From assembly GCF_003479425.1 (NCBI RefSeq), contig NZ_QUHC01000002.1, forward strand, positions 124,001-188,000: a stretch of DNA of 64,000 bases. Reading direction: 5' to 3'. Positions within the stretch are counted from its first letter, which is position 1. The number at the start of each line of letters is the position of its first letter. Positions 44,301 through 53,371 of this stretch are shown in pieces. Under the pieces are notes generated by a model that ran no database searches, was not told the DNA's origin, and saw only the letters and a list, made by a program, of their open reading frames with translations. The translations under genes were made by a program, and so were the position numbers. The DNA comes from Odoribacter sp. AF15-53 (lineage in GTDB: Bacteria > Bacteroidota > Bacteroidia > Bacteroidales > Marinifilaceae).

Positions 44301-44477
44301 CTTTATCGAAGGATCTTTAATTAAACTATCAATCGCGTAATTCGACCAAATAGCAACATCCGTGTAAGAATTAAGTATTAAAACATATCCCCGATCATGA
44401 ATCTTCGCCTCTACAGAAACACTAACAAACCAACAAGTTATAAATAAACCAACCCTCAATATTCTTTTAAACCACAT
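41373..44477 (-). CDS. Hybrid sensor histidine kinase with ABC-type periplasmic sensor and receiver
   Basis: 1034 residues. Signal peptide to about 24, a periplasmic domain (about 28-340) resembling ABC-substrate-binding sensors ([27 protein letters not shown]), one membrane helix at about 367-390, two PAS-type domains, then HisKA with phospho-acceptor H681 (SHEIRTPLN), HATPase ([26 protein letters not shown]) and a C-terminal receiver with D962 ([11 protein letters not shown]). There is no HPt or DNA-binding output domain in the protein and no response regulator gene nearby, so its output is unknown. A good promoter lies at 44506-44535. Confidence 0.95.
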   Translation of the reverse strand: MWFKRILRVGLFITCWFVSVSVEAKIHDRGYVLILNSYTDVAIWSNYAIDSLIKDPSIKEDVCVESLNMLLVDDETGAEERREYVLTKYSSKPSCIVVLGNSALCVFREFFDGIWKDVPVVLCAQEFYVSPLNVLYQKKEITPDNIIPLNDMLKGMDVTLIECPIYIKETIDEMRLLLPQMEKIVLISDERYISCQVRYNMRQVCKEYFPDLEVSYFVEGQISMDRMLDSIYSFDIQKVGVLYYSWFQRNVLAGNKYLSSNNHRTISHFDNHPVFTLKDVGVTNGELAGGYFYLGSDFGHTVAKTVREVLVKNEARNIPNQMAGESKYYLCYPMLQKAGIPTSLYPDNAIYFFAPESFWEKSRYMLLVIAILLFVTYLMWIRVRLLKKEKGMHDREMLLLQKYKALFTNMPLAYMKHRLIYDARGEIVNYQIEEVNPMFEKCFATRDFVVGKKGDELSNNRFSEFVILYKKMFAEKMSFTVEYYHKATQKYYEVLSIASMEKGMVDIFCVDVTDLRKTKSMLEAVNDKLSMALDVASITPWRWDLESHTVMCDVNRPIELKHCGASEVSLSVPEDQYFSKIHREDRDRVRIAYTALIAGKVNKIREEYRVLDRSDHHYSYEWVEAQAAIDQRDADGKPLSLVGSSVIITGRKRMELALREAKEHAEESNRLKSAFLANMSHEIRTPLNAIVGFSNILASTDVEEEKREYINIIENNNTLLLQLISDILDLSKIESGTMEFVYSEFDLNALLHELEQSTSLRLTSSAVVIHFEDCLPECCIRSERNRLTQVITNLVTNAIKFTEKGSIRFGYHLLEKDSLYFYVSDTGCGIAPDKKDAVFDRFVKLNSFAQGTGLGLSICKTIVERMGGKIGVESELGQGTTFWFTIPYSAVKLQIQEEKKETVAQQIVEKSKLKILIAEDNPSNYMLFESILKKDYNLIHAWNGLEAVELFKEHEPHLVLMDINMPELNGFQAVQEIRKHSDSVPVIAVTAYAYASDEEKIMASGFSGYTAKPINASLLKNKIMSLLEKHLILL

Positions 44478-44505
44478 GACACTCTGCCTTTATACAAACA
44501 TTGTA

Positions 44506-44535
44506 CAAAGGTATAAATATCTTATCAAGAATCAA
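44506..44535 (-). promoter_or_regulatory. Promoter of hybrid kinase gene
   Basis: TTG (44533-44535), 19 nt, TACCTTTG (44506-44513) on the minus strand, 29 nt before ATG 44477. Good match to the Bacteroidota consensus; drives the kinase and the endonuclease/phosphatase-family gene. Confidence 0.6.
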
Positions 44536-44579
44536 CCCTATTTAGCTTAAACTTTGAAAGATTGCGTAAATATAACTCA

Positions 44580-44933
44580 CTATTCCCCGGACATACTTTC
44601 CAGCTCTTCCCAGTACTCCAACGCCCGCCTCGTGTGAGGGATCACGATTGTTCCGCCGACCAGATTGGCAACCGAGAAAATTTCAAATAATTCCTCCGTG
44701 GTCACGCCATATTGATGACATTTTTCCAGATGATATTTGATACAATCATCACACCGCAACACCATGGAAGTCGCCAAACCCAACATCTCTTTCACTTTCG
44801 AGGATAAGGCCCCGTCTATATAAGTATTCGTGTCCAGATTATAGATACGTTTTATCACTTTATTATCGCCGGCCAGTATTTTCTCGTTCATCTTGGCCCG
44901 GTACGCCCGGAATTGCTCCACCATTTCACTCAT
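44580..44933 (-). CDS. Carboxymuconolactone-decarboxylase/AhpD-like protein
   Basis: 117 residues, all helical. The CxxC pair C61-D-D-C64 with following H68 (CDDCIKYH) is the AhpD-type alkylhydroperoxidase redox motif; no decarboxylase catalytic pattern is needed for this call. Such proteins reduce peroxide or disulfide via the cysteine pair. It starts 15 bp after rseP and is probably on the same transcript. The physiological electron donor and acceptor are unknown. Confidence 0.92.
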   Translation of the reverse strand: MSEMVEQFRAYRAKMNEKILAGDNKVIKRIYNLDTNTYIDGALSSKVKEMLGLATSMVLRCDDCIKYHLEKCHQYGVTTEELFEIFSVANLVGGTIVIPHTRRALEYWEELESMSGE

Positions 44934-44948
44934 AACACAAGTAATTTA

Positions 44949-46283
44949 CTACATGAATAATTTTAATATATCGTTAATGTTCGCGAACAACAACAAGAAC
45001 AACAGGAAGAACATCCCGACAATCTGGGCATTCTCCATGAACTTCTCGTTGGGCTTACGGCGGGTAATCACCTCGTACAACAGGAACATCACGTGCCCCC
45101 CGTCCAACGCCGGGATAGGCAACAGGTTCATCACACCCAGAATAAGCGATAACATCGCCGTTAAACTCCAGAATGACGGCCAATGCCAATAACCGGGGAA
45201 TATACTCCCAATAGAGATAAAACCACCCACGGAACGGAATGCTTCCGGGTTTTTAAACAGCTTGAATTGCTTCAGATAGGTTTGAATTTGATTGATCCCC
45301 TTGTCAATTCCCGCCGGGATTGCTTCTAGGAATGAATATTCCTTCACGGCATATTCAAAATCGTACACCACTTTCGGATACACCCCGATAACTTTATCCG
45401 CCCCCATCGTTATCGAGAGGAATAAGGTATCGAAACCCCGCAATACTTTCACATCCAGCACGCTATCCTGACTAGAGCGTATTAAATCAAGATACTCGTT
45501 CAAATAAGTAAACCCGCGACCATTAATCTCCACCACGGTATCTGTCACTAACATTCCCGCATCCCGCGCCGGAGACTTATCCCCGAACTGTAGGATCGTT
45601 CCATCATATTTTAATCGAGGTTCCAACAAATCACCCCGACTAAATCCTTTCGAAGAATAAGCCAGCATATCGTTAACCAACGTTGACGGGAGATTGATAT
45701 TAACCAATTCTCCATCCCGGATCACCTGCATGGTTTTAGGACTTTCCATCAATATATTAATAATGATATCCCCGAAACGTTCCACCTTCTTGTTATCCAA
45801 CGACACCACGATATCCCCGTCACGCACCCCGGCGTTCAGCATCAGCGAATCACAGACAACACCGTATTTTGCGTTCTCGGCGGGTAAATACTGTTCTCCC
45901 CACGCGTACATCATCATGATGTAAATGAAAAAAGCCAACACAAAATTAACAAACACCCCGCCAATCATAATAATCAACCGTTGCCAGGCCGGCTTGGAAC
46001 GGAACTCGTAAGGCTTTGCAGGTTCCTTCATTTGCTCCAGATCCATCGACTCGTCTATCATTCCCGCGATCTTCACGTAGCCCCCCAGAGGTAACCACCC
46101 CATACCGTATTCCGTCTCTCCCTTTTTGAAGCGGAACAATGAAAACCACGGGTTGAAGAAAATAAAAAACTTCTCTACCCGCACCTTGAAAATCTTCGCC
46201 GCCACGAAATGTCCCAACTCGTGCAACATCACCAGAATCGAAAGACTCAATAAGAACTGCAATATTTTTACTAATACCTCCAT
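44949..46283 (-). CDS. rseP: RseP-type site-2 intramembrane metalloprotease
   Basis: 444 residues. The zinc motif HELGH is at 21-25 in the first membrane helix, and the second zinc-site motif NLLPIPALDGGH lies near residue 390; PDZ-like domains fill the middle (about 120-310). Four membrane segments are visible. In other bacteria RseP cleaves anti-sigma factors within the membrane. With four FecR proteins in this window, one can infer that it may help release their sigma factors, but this is not shown by the sequence. It lies after a 145-bp gap holding a dispersed repeat downstream of dxr. Confidence 0.96.
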   Translation of the reverse strand: MEVLVKILQFLLSLSILVMLHELGHFVAAKIFKVRVEKFFIFFNPWFSLFRFKKGETEYGMGWLPLGGYVKIAGMIDESMDLEQMKEPAKPYEFRSKPAWQRLIIMIGGVFVNFVLAFFIYIMMMYAWGEQYLPAENAKYGVVCDSLMLNAGVRDGDIVVSLDNKKVERFGDIIINILMESPKTMQVIRDGELVNINLPSTLVNDMLAYSSKGFSRGDLLEPRLKYDGTILQFGDKSPARDAGMLVTDTVVEINGRGFTYLNEYLDLIRSSQDSVLDVKVLRGFDTLFLSITMGADKVIGVYPKVVYDFEYAVKEYSFLEAIPAGIDKGINQIQTYLKQFKLFKNPEAFRSVGGFISIGSIFPGYWHWPSFWSLTAMLSLILGVMNLLPIPALDGGHVMFLLYEVITRRKPNEKFMENAQIVGMFFLLFLLLFANINDILKLFM

Positions 46284-46289
46284 ATACTA

Positions 46290-46425
46290 AGTTTATGATT
46301 TTAGATTTACGATTTTAGATTTAATTAATTCTGTGCTTTCCGATTAGGTGCTTCCTGCCGTACGAGGCTAACGCTTTTTTTTCATAATCACAGAATTATT
46401 CAATCGGCAATCTCTGAATTGTTTC
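46290..46425. repeat. Dispersed low-complexity intergenic repeat, copy 2
   Basis: Between dxr and rseP. GATTTTAGATTT units, then AATTCTGTG (46327-46335) paired with CACAGAATT (46389-46397), with CCGTACGA between. Best-preserved copy. Confidence 0.55.
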
Positions 46426-46428
46426 ATT

Positions 46429-47583
46429 CTAAATTTTGCACTTTAATTGTTTCGCAACTTCCCGTCCTTCCCGGTCGGAAGCAATATAATCATCCAACGA
46501 AGGAGTGGCGATATAATTCACCTTTTCCAGCGTTTGCTCGATCACGTCGGACATCGCCGTGAAAGAAATTTCATTCTTCAAGAAAGCGGCAACCACGATT
46601 TCATTGGCAGCGTTCACCACGCAAGGAGCGTTCCCGCCCCGGTCCATCGCCTCGTAAGCCAAACCCAAATTGCGGAAAGTCTTCATGTCCGGTTTCTCGA
46701 AAGTAAGATCGGAATAAACCCCGAAATCCAAACGTCGGATTTCTGAATGCACCCTTTCCGGATAAGTCAATGCGTATTGAATAGGTAAACGCATATCCGG
46801 CACTCCCAGTTGGGCTTTTATATTACCGTCCTGAAACTGCACCATGGAATGCACCACCGATTGCGGGTGAACCAGCACCTCGATCTGCGAGGGCTTTACC
46901 CCGAACAACCACTTCGCCTCGATCGCCTCGAAACCTTTATTCATCATGGAAGCCGAATCAATCGTGACCTTCGCCCCCATGCTCCAATTCGGGTGTTTTA
47001 AAGCCTGCGCCGCGGTAACCGTTTTCAAATATTCATAATCACGTCCCCGGAACGGTCCCCCGGAAGCCGTCAATAATATCTTTTCTATCGGGTTATCATG
47101 CTCGCCTACCAAGCATTGAAAAATAGCCGAATGCTCCGAATCCACGGGCAATATCGCGACCTTATACTCCTCCACGAGGCGATTGATCAGATCCCCGGCA
47201 ACCACCAGCGTCTCCTTGTTCGCCAGAGCGATCGTCTTACCCGCCTTGATAGCATTTATCGTGGGCAGCAACCCGCTATATCCCACCATGGCAGTTACCA
47301 CCACGTCAATCGCGGCTGTCTGCACCACTTGGGCGATAGCATCACTCCCGGCATATACCTTTACATCCTCGTCTTTCAACAATTCGGTCAACTCGGAATA
47401 CTTCTCCTCGTTCCCGATCACGACCATGTTAGGTTTAAACTTCTTGGCCTGTTGCGCCAGTAACTCCACCTGATTATTCGCGGTGAGCACTTCTACACTA
47501 AACCGCTCCGGATTGGCCTCGATCACCTGTAACGTTTGTGTCCCGATCGATCCGGTCGATCCCAATATCGCTATATTTTTCAT
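46429..47583 (-). CDS. dxr: 1-deoxy-D-xylulose 5-phosphate reductoisomerase
   Basis: 384 residues. The NADPH-binding N-terminus has GSTGSIGTQTLQV (residues 8-20); the catalytic domain has ALANKETLVVAG, PVDSEHSAIFQC (metal-binding Asp/Glu), the SASMMNKGFE flexible loop, and a C-terminal helical domain. It converts DXP to MEP in the non-mevalonate isoprenoid pathway in the cytoplasm. The gene starts 46 bp after the M23 gene and precedes rseP; a dxr-rseP order is common in bacteria, which supports both calls. Confidence 0.98.
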   Translation of the reverse strand: MKNIAILGSTGSIGTQTLQVIEANPERFSVEVLTANNQVELLAQQAKKFKPNMVVIGNEEKYSELTELLKDEDVKVYAGSDAIAQVVQTAAIDVVVTAMVGYSGLLPTINAIKAGKTIALANKETLVVAGDLINRLVEEYKVAILPVDSEHSAIFQCLVGEHDNPIEKILLTASGGPFRGRDYEYLKTVTAAQALKHPNWSMGAKVTIDSASMMNKGFEAIEAKWLFGVKPSQIEVLVHPQSVVHSMVQFQDGNIKAQLGVPDMRLPIQYALTYPERVHSEIRRLDFGVYSDLTFEKPDMKTFRNLGLAYEAMDRGGNAPCVVNAANEIVVAAFLKNEISFTAMSDVIEQTLEKVNYIATPSLDDYIASDREGREVAKQLKCKI

Positions 47584-47629
47584 TATTCAACAATCATCTA
47601 ACCTTAAACCTTCCCTATCACCAATTCCC

Positions 47630-48496
47630 TCATTTAAATTTGATAAACGTCTCCGGGTTCAACGGCTTCCCGGCTTGCCATAACTCAAAATGCAGGTGCG
47701 GCCCCGTGGTCTCCTCCCCCGTGTTCCCCACGATCGCTATCGCTTCCCCCGCACGCACGAAATCACCCTGCTTTTTCAATAACACGGAATTATGCTTGTA
47801 GACCGAAACCAGATTCCCGTTATGCTGCACTTGAATCACGTATCCCGTTTTCAAGGTCCAATCCGTGAAAATCACCACGCCATCTAACACGGACAACACG
47901 TTCGAATTCTGTTTCGCCACCAAATCCACCCCGTAATGACGGGTCGTCTCGTCGAAATGATTCGTCACGACCCCATCCAACGGGGAAAAGAAATGGTAAA
48001 AATCATCATCCGAGGAACTGACCTGTCCCAAGGCCAAATTATACCTCTCCTCTTTCTCCACGATCTCCCGGAAACCGGCCTCTTCAGCAGACATACCCAA
48101 CATGGAAGTATCGTAAGACACCTTCACGTTCTGGTGCATGGCCTCGTAACTAGCCGTATCCAGCTCTTCATCTCTCAATATAGTCTGTATAGAATAAAGG
48201 AAACGATCTTTCTTCTGCACCTCATTTAACAAAGAATCAACGCGCAAAGCATTCTGCGTGATCTGGCGCCTCAATTGCTGGCTCGGATAACCGGGTATAA
48301 ACTCACGCAGATTCGTGAAAGCGATCAGCATGATTGTCAAAATAACTAATATTACAATCAACGTACTCAAAGCCGTGAGCACGTGCAAAGGCGAAAGTCG
48401 AAGATGCATCACCTCCTCGTAAGTCGACTCGTTAAATATCGTCAACTTGTAGCGGTTCTTCAACTTATTCCAGTATTTCCGTTTCTTCGTACCCAT
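47630..48496 (-). CDS. M23-family (LytM) metallopeptidase
   Basis: 288 residues. A cytoplasmic N-terminus, one membrane helix at about 42-64 (LIVILVILTIMLIAF region), a coiled coil (about 70-130) and a C-terminal LytM domain. The zinc ligands H187 and D191 (HYGVD) and the HLH motif at 267-269 are all present, so the enzyme should be active on peptidoglycan cross-bridges. It probably acts in cell wall remodelling. A TATTTTTG box at 48515-48522 may drive the M23-dxr-rseP run. Confidence 0.94.
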   Translation of the reverse strand: MGTKKRKYWNKLKNRYKLTIFNESTYEEVMHLRLSPLHVLTALSTLIVILVILTIMLIAFTNLREFIPGYPSQQLRRQITQNALRVDSLLNEVQKKDRFLYSIQTILRDEELDTASYEAMHQNVKVSYDTSMLGMSAEEAGFREIVEKEERYNLALGQVSSSDDDFYHFFSPLDGVVTNHFDETTRHYGVDLVAKQNSNVLSVLDGVVIFTDWTLKTGYVIQVQHNGNLVSVYKHNSVLLKKQGDFVRAGEAIAIVGNTGEETTGPHLHFELWQAGKPLNPETFIKFK

Positions 48497-48514
48497 TCAA
48501 TTATTTTTAGCCTT

Positions 48515-48522
48515 CAAAAATA
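48515..48522 (-). promoter_or_regulatory. -7 box for M23-dxr-rseP run
   Basis: TATTTTTG on the minus strand, 19 nt before the M23 ATG at 48496. No -33 at the expected distance. Confidence 0.35.
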
Positions 48523-48708
48523 GTATAAAAATCCAACTTTCCGAGTCACCGGGCGCACAAAGTTTTATATAGTCCGAGAGATCAAGTAATTTTCAACACA
48601 AATCAGGATACAAACCCATCCCGACATTCCCCTCCCGCCCTCCGGTGTCCCGCCAATATGCCGGCCACTCGTCGGGGGTAAACCAAGGATAAGTTCACGA
48701 TCCGCGTC

Positions 48709-48741
48709 GGCAACTTATCGGTAACTTATCGGCAACTTATC
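48709..48741. repeat. 11-bp tandem repeat between M23 and mscS
   Basis: GGCAACTTATC, GGTAACTTATC, GGCAACTTATC, then a degenerate fourth unit. It sits in a 296-bp gap (48497-48792) whose middle is clearly richer in G+C than the flanks; otherwise I see no gene there. Confidence 0.6.
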
Positions 48742-48792
48742 GTTAAGTTATACACGCGCCACCCCGGCAAGGAAGTTGAAAACAGGAAGAAT

Positions 48793-50028
48793 TCAAGAAG
48801 CTTTAAACGTCTCCGGGTACTGGAATATCCGCAAATGAAAATAAGGAATCACGGCTAACAAGTGATCGAAAATATCGGCCTGCACTTTCTCGTAAGCCAC
48901 CCACTCTTGTATCCGGGAAAAACAATAGATCTCCAGCGGGATGCCCGTCGGACCGGGCTGTAACTGCCTGACCATATAGGTCATATCCATATTCAAATTA
49001 GTATTGGCCTCCAACTTGCGCACCGCGTATTGCCGGAACACGCCCAAATTCGTCAACCGTCGTTCATCCAACACGTCCGCCTTCCCCTTGTTCTGCTCGT
49101 TCAACTTCGGAAGCATGTCCTCGATATACCCTTTCAACACTTCCGACTTTCTTAATATGTCGATCTCCTCGTCTGAAAGAAAATGCACCGAATGCATGTC
49201 AATATTAATATAGCGCATAATACGCCGTCCGGCAGACTCCTCCATTCCCCGCCAGTTCGTGAAAGAATTAGACACCAGTTGATACGTGGGAATCGTCGTG
49301 ATCGTCATATCCCAATTCTGCACTTTCACCGTGTACAAATTAATTTCCAGCACCGTCCCGTTGGCATTATTACTCGGCATCACGATCCAGTCGCCGATTC
49401 GCACCATTTGATTGGCCAGTAATTGCACCCCCGCGACAAAACCTAAAATCGCATCCTTGAAAATTAACATCAATACTGCCGCAAAAGCACCCAAACCAAC
49501 CAATAGATTGCGAGGAGATTCCCCGATAAACTCGCTGACAATCGTGATAATAATTGCCGAGACCACGAAAATCTTGATCACCTGCACGAACACCTTGATC
49601 GGGCGATCCTTCGAGATCGGGTACGACTCGTAAATCCGGTTGATTGAATCCAGCACGGCGACAATAACGAATCCCGCCACCACCAAAATCCACCCGACAA
49701 TAAAGCGATGAAACAACTCAATATGATCCCACTTCCCGTACACGATCTTAAAAGCGAAATCAATAAATATAGGAGGAATCAGGTTAAATATTTTCTGAAA
49801 AACATGTTCCTCGAAAAAAACATCATCCCATGTTGTCTTCGTCCGGCGAACCATCCCCCCGATCAAACGGGTAAGCCCCTTGCGCAAGAAAAAAGTAAAC
49901 AGAAAAGCGATCAGGCAAATGACCCCAATCTGTAACAACACCTCAACCGCCGAAGCCGTCGAGGGATCTTTAATTCCCAATTTCAACCAAGAAAACCACT
50001 TATTTACATCTATTTTCAACAGCATCAT
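48793..50028 (-). CDS. MscS-family mechanosensitive channel
   Basis: 411 residues from ATG 50028; a TTG start at 50055 is possible but disfavoured. Several membrane helices (about 28-50, 85-105, 125-145) lead to the pore helix region around LVGLGAFAAVLMLIFKDAI, then the soluble MscS beta domain (VRIGDWIVMP, VLEINLYTVKV). It opens under membrane tension to release solutes. It resembles the longer YbdG-like branch by having extra helices before the pore. It is flanked by intergenic repeats on both sides. Confidence 0.95.
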   Translation of the reverse strand: MMLLKIDVNKWFSWLKLGIKDPSTASAVEVLLQIGVICLIAFLFTFFLRKGLTRLIGGMVRRTKTTWDDVFFEEHVFQKIFNLIPPIFIDFAFKIVYGKWDHIELFHRFIVGWILVVAGFVIVAVLDSINRIYESYPISKDRPIKVFVQVIKIFVVSAIIITIVSEFIGESPRNLLVGLGAFAAVLMLIFKDAILGFVAGVQLLANQMVRIGDWIVMPSNNANGTVLEINLYTVKVQNWDMTITTIPTYQLVSNSFTNWRGMEESAGRRIMRYINIDMHSVHFLSDEEIDILRKSEVLKGYIEDMLPKLNEQNKGKADVLDERRLTNLGVFRQYAVRKLEANTNLNMDMTYMVRQLQPGPTGIPLEIYCFSRIQEWVAYEKVQADIFDHLLAVIPYFHLRIFQYPETFKAS

Positions 50029-50055
50029 ATCATTTCTAATTTTTAAAGTCCACAA

Positions 50056-50181
50056 GGTGATATAAAGTCTATAATTTTGTGATCTCCGCGAGGTGCTTTC
50101 TTCACAGCAGCATTAGCTGCCGAATCACTGAATCTACAATCTCCTAATCACTGAATCCCTCAATTTAAAATCTAAAATTTT
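50056..50181. repeat. Dispersed low-complexity intergenic repeat, copy 3
   Basis: Upstream of mscS, in the 362-bp gap to the M16 gene. Contains GTGATCTCCGCGAGGTGC, AATCACTGAATC twice and AAATCTAAAATTT, the same building blocks in a rearranged order. The rest of this gap has the TTAACGTTAA palindrome and the M16 -7 box. Confidence 0.45.
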
Positions 50182-50348
50182 TATAGCCCGTTACTGTATA
50201 CGACTCTCCTCCCGATAAGTTAAACCCAATTAACAACGAATCGTTCTAAATTATCTAAAAACCCCTCTATTTTTCTCTATTTTTACACTTATCCCATAAA
50301 TTAACGTTAAAGATTTAACGTACGAGGACAAAATTAGTTACAGTTTAC

Positions 50349-50356
50349 TATATTTG
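50349..50356 (+). promoter_or_regulatory. -7 box for M16 peptidase gene
   Basis: TATATTTG, 35 nt before ATG 50391. A perfect 10-bp palindrome TTAACGTTAA lies 38 bp further upstream (50301-50310) and could be an operator. Confidence 0.5.
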
Positions 50357-50390
50357 CAGACACAAACATTAAAACATTAAAATAATTCGT

Positions 50391-53207
50391 ATGGCAAAGA
50401 AATTATTAATTGTGTGTGCCTTATTGGCGTTGATCAGCAGCAGCTTGTTCGCCCAATACGATATGAAAGCACCACTTCCCATGGATCCTAACATTCGGAT
50501 CGGGAAACTAGCTAACGGTTTGACTTATTACCTCCGCCACAACGCGGAACCGAAAGAACGGGCAAGTTTTTACATCATCCAAAACGTGGGAGCCATCCTA
50601 GAGAACGATGACCAAAACGGTTTGGCCCACTTCTTGGAACACATGGCTTTCAATGGAACCAAGCACTTCCCCGGAAGAAAAGGAATCACCAACATGTTGG
50701 AAAAACATGGTGTTGAATTCGGTAGAAACGTGAACGCTTACACCGCACAGGACGAAACAGTGTACAACATCAGCGAAGTTCCCACGACAAACCCGGGATT
50801 GCTGGATACTTGTTTACTCGTACTTCACGACTGGTCACACTACCTTTTATTAGTTGATGAAGAGATCGACGGCGAAAGAGGAGTTATCACCGAAGAGTGG
50901 AGAACCCGGAGAAACGCAGGTTTCCGCATTCGCGCTCAAATGATGCCGGTTCTTATGAAAGGCTCTAAATACGCGGAGAGAGATGTTATCGGAGACTTGG
51001 ATATCATCAAGAACTTCAAATATCAAACGCTTCGCGACTACTACCACAAATGGTATCGTCCGGACCTGCAAGCTATCGCCGTTGTTGGTGATTTCGATGT
51101 AGACCAAATGGAGAAAAAAGTAAAAGAACTGTTCTCTCAAATTCCTACCCCGGTTAACCCGGCCAAGAGAGAAACATTCACGGTTGAACCACACGATGAA
51201 ATCTTGTTCGTATGCGCAACCGACAAGGAAGTAACCAACTCTTCCATAAGCGTGTACATCAAATACCCGGAAACTCCTGTTGCCGAGAAAAATCACCAGT
51301 ACATGAAAAACGGAATTCTTCAATCCTTCTTCAACACGATGTTAGGACAACGTATTTCCGAATTACTTCAAAAAGGTAATCCTCCCTTCATCAACGCACA
51401 AGCCGGATTCGGCGGAGGCCTAGTTAGAGGTTGGAATGTTTACGCTATCTCCGCAACAGCAAAACCGAACGAAGAAGCGGGAGCCCTGGAAGCCGTGTAT
51501 CGTGAAAACGAAAGAGTGAAAAGATTCGGATTCACCCAAGGTGAGCTTGAAAGAGCAAAAACCAACATGTTGGTAGGCTTGGAATCCGCTTACAAGCAAA
51601 AAGATAAAACCACCTCCGAAGATTATATCGGCGAAATGAAATCCAATTTCTTGGAAGGAGAACCCATCGTGGATTTCGATTATTATTACAATTTTGCCAA
51701 AGCAATCATCCCGACAATCACCGTGGAGGAAGTTTCCGCTTTAGCTGACCAGTACATCAACCGGAAAAACATGGTTATCATCGTACAAGGTCCGTCCGAA
51801 GGTGTAAAACACATCACGAAAGACGAAGCTATCGCAGTCATGGATAAAGTTGAGAAATCTCAATTAGAACCTTACAAAGATCAATCTTCAGAAGCATCTT
51901 TGATCACGGAAGACCTGAAAGGTTCCAAGATCATCGCTACTAAAAAATTACCGCAATTCGATGCAGAAGAATGGACCTTGGAAAATGGGGCAAAAGTAGT
52001 ATTCCGCAAAGCAGATTTCGAAAAAGACCAAGTACAAGTAACTTCTTACAGTAAAGGTGGTACCTCATTATACGATGTTGACAAATTGGCTTCTGCCATG
52101 GTTGCAACACAATTCATCGGGGCTTACGGACTTGGCGATTACGATGCTATTACCCTGAGAAAATTATTGACCGGTAAACAAGCTAACAGTGCCGTTAGCA
52201 TCGGTGGACTTTCAGAATCAGTAGGAGGAGCATCAACCCCGAACGATTTCGAAACCATGATGCAATTGATCTATTTGCGTTTCGAGAAACCTCGTTTCGA
52301 CAAAGAAGCTCACGAAGCCATGATGCACCGGAACTACGCTGCTATCGAGAACGCTCCTATCACCCCGCAAAAGATTATGCAAGACTCTATCAGCATGATC
52401 ATGAGCAATTATAGCAAGAGAAACTTGATATTCAACAAAGAATTCTTGGATAAGATCAGCCTGGAGCAAATCGAAGAAATTTATCGTGACCGTATCAAAG
52501 ATATCAGCGACTTCACCTTCTTCATCGTGGGTAACATTGATGCAGAAACCGTAAAACCGTTAGTAGAAAAATACCTCGGTTCCGTAAAATCCTACAACCG
52601 CAAAGAAACTTGGGTAGACAACAAGGTTAGAGGCCCGAAAGGAAGAACGGAGAAAGTGATCGAACTCGATCTGACTACACCGAAATCAACCGTGATCACC
52701 AACTTCTCTAAAGATATGAAAGTAACGATCCCGAACAACCTTTGCTTGAATATCCTAAGAGGCGTACTGGATGCAAGATACTTGACCAACATCCGCGAGA
52801 AAGAAGGCGGTACCTACGGAGTAAGCGTTCAACCCGGATCATCCAGAGAACCGTATGAAAGTTACAGTATGGCCATGAGCTTCGATTGTGATCCCGACAA
52901 GGCCGAGCACTTGAAATCATTAATCTACGCCGAAATCGACAAATTAATGAAAGAAGGCCCGACTCAGGAAGAGATCGACAAGGTAACCTCAATCATGAAG
53001 AAAAATAACGAACAAAGCAAGCCTCACAATGCTTATTGGATGAGTGCTATTCAAACTTATTATCTTCGTGGAATTGATGTTACCGACCCGAAAAACTTTG
53101 ATAATATCATTGACAAAATCACCCCGAAAGACGTGAAGAAATTCACCCAGAAACTATTCAAGGGAGCTGACGTCGTTGATATTCTCTTCGTTCCGAAAGC
53201 AAAATAA
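50391..53207 (+). CDS. M16-family zinc metallopeptidase (two-domain, pitrilysin-like)
   Basis: 938 residues. Signal peptide 1-21 (SSLFAQ). The active-site inverzincin motif H80-F-L-E83-H84 is in the first M16 domain, with the distal zinc ligand E162 (DGERGVITEE). The second, inactive M16 domain is at about 520-930. It likely degrades peptides in the periplasm. Such a peptidase could act on peptides imported by SusCD systems, but it is not in their operons. A TATATTTG box at 50349-50356 precedes it, and a strong terminator (53226-53259) follows. Confidence 0.96.
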   Translation: MAKKLLIVCALLALISSSLFAQYDMKAPLPMDPNIRIGKLANGLTYYLRHNAEPKERASFYIIQNVGAILENDDQNGLAHFLEHMAFNGTKHFPGRKGITNMLEKHGVEFGRNVNAYTAQDETVYNISEVPTTNPGLLDTCLLVLHDWSHYLLLVDEEIDGERGVITEEWRTRRNAGFRIRAQMMPVLMKGSKYAERDVIGDLDIIKNFKYQTLRDYYHKWYRPDLQAIAVVGDFDVDQMEKKVKELFSQIPTPVNPAKRETFTVEPHDEILFVCATDKEVTNSSISVYIKYPETPVAEKNHQYMKNGILQSFFNTMLGQRISELLQKGNPPFINAQAGFGGGLVRGWNVYAISATAKPNEEAGALEAVYRENERVKRFGFTQGELERAKTNMLVGLESAYKQKDKTTSEDYIGEMKSNFLEGEPIVDFDYYYNFAKAIIPTITVEEVSALADQYINRKNMVIIVQGPSEGVKHITKDEAIAVMDKVEKSQLEPYKDQSSEASLITEDLKGSKIIATKKLPQFDAEEWTLENGAKVVFRKADFEKDQVQVTSYSKGGTSLYDVDKLASAMVATQFIGAYGLGDYDAITLRKLLTGKQANSAVSIGGLSESVGGASTPNDFETMMQLIYLRFEKPRFDKEAHEAMMHRNYAAIENAPITPQKIMQDSISMIMSNYSKRNLIFNKEFLDKISLEQIEEIYRDRIKDISDFTFFIVGNIDAETVKPLVEKYLGSVKSYNRKETWVDNKVRGPKGRTEKVIELDLTTPKSTVITNFSKDMKVTIPNNLCLNILRGVLDARYLTNIREKEGGTYGVSVQPGSSREPYESYSMAMSFDCDPDKAEHLKSLIYAEIDKLMKEGPTQEEIDKVTSIMKKNNEQSKPHNAYWMSAIQTYYLRGIDVTDPKNFDNIIDKITPKDVKKFTQKLFKGADVVDILFVPKAK

Positions 53208-53225
53208 ATTATTGAATATATTAGA

Positions 53226-53259
53226 AAACGTCCGGGATTCACTTTCCGGACGTTTTTTT
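53226..53259 (+). terminator. Terminator after M16 peptidase gene
   Basis: AACGTCCGG pairs with CCGGACGTT around a 10-nt loop, followed by T7. A clear intrinsic terminator. Confidence 0.9.
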
Positions 53260-53335
53260 ATAACTCAATAAAATCTACACGACATATTCATTCTCAAAAA
53301 ATAATAACAGAGAAGTTCTATATATAATTTTTGAT

Positions 53336-53343
53336 TATCTTTG
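53336..53343 (+). promoter_or_regulatory. -7 box for locus 4 sigma gene
   Basis: TATCTTTG, 28 nt before ATG 53372. No -33 TTTG at 19 nt. Its position supports the ATG start over the GTG at 53345. Confidence 0.5.
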
Positions 53344-53371
53344 CGTGAGAAGTATCCCTCATAATAAAAAA

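Noticed and set aside
48709..48752. CRISPR-like array
   Set aside because: Units are 11 bp and directly abutting without spacers, and no cas genes are present.
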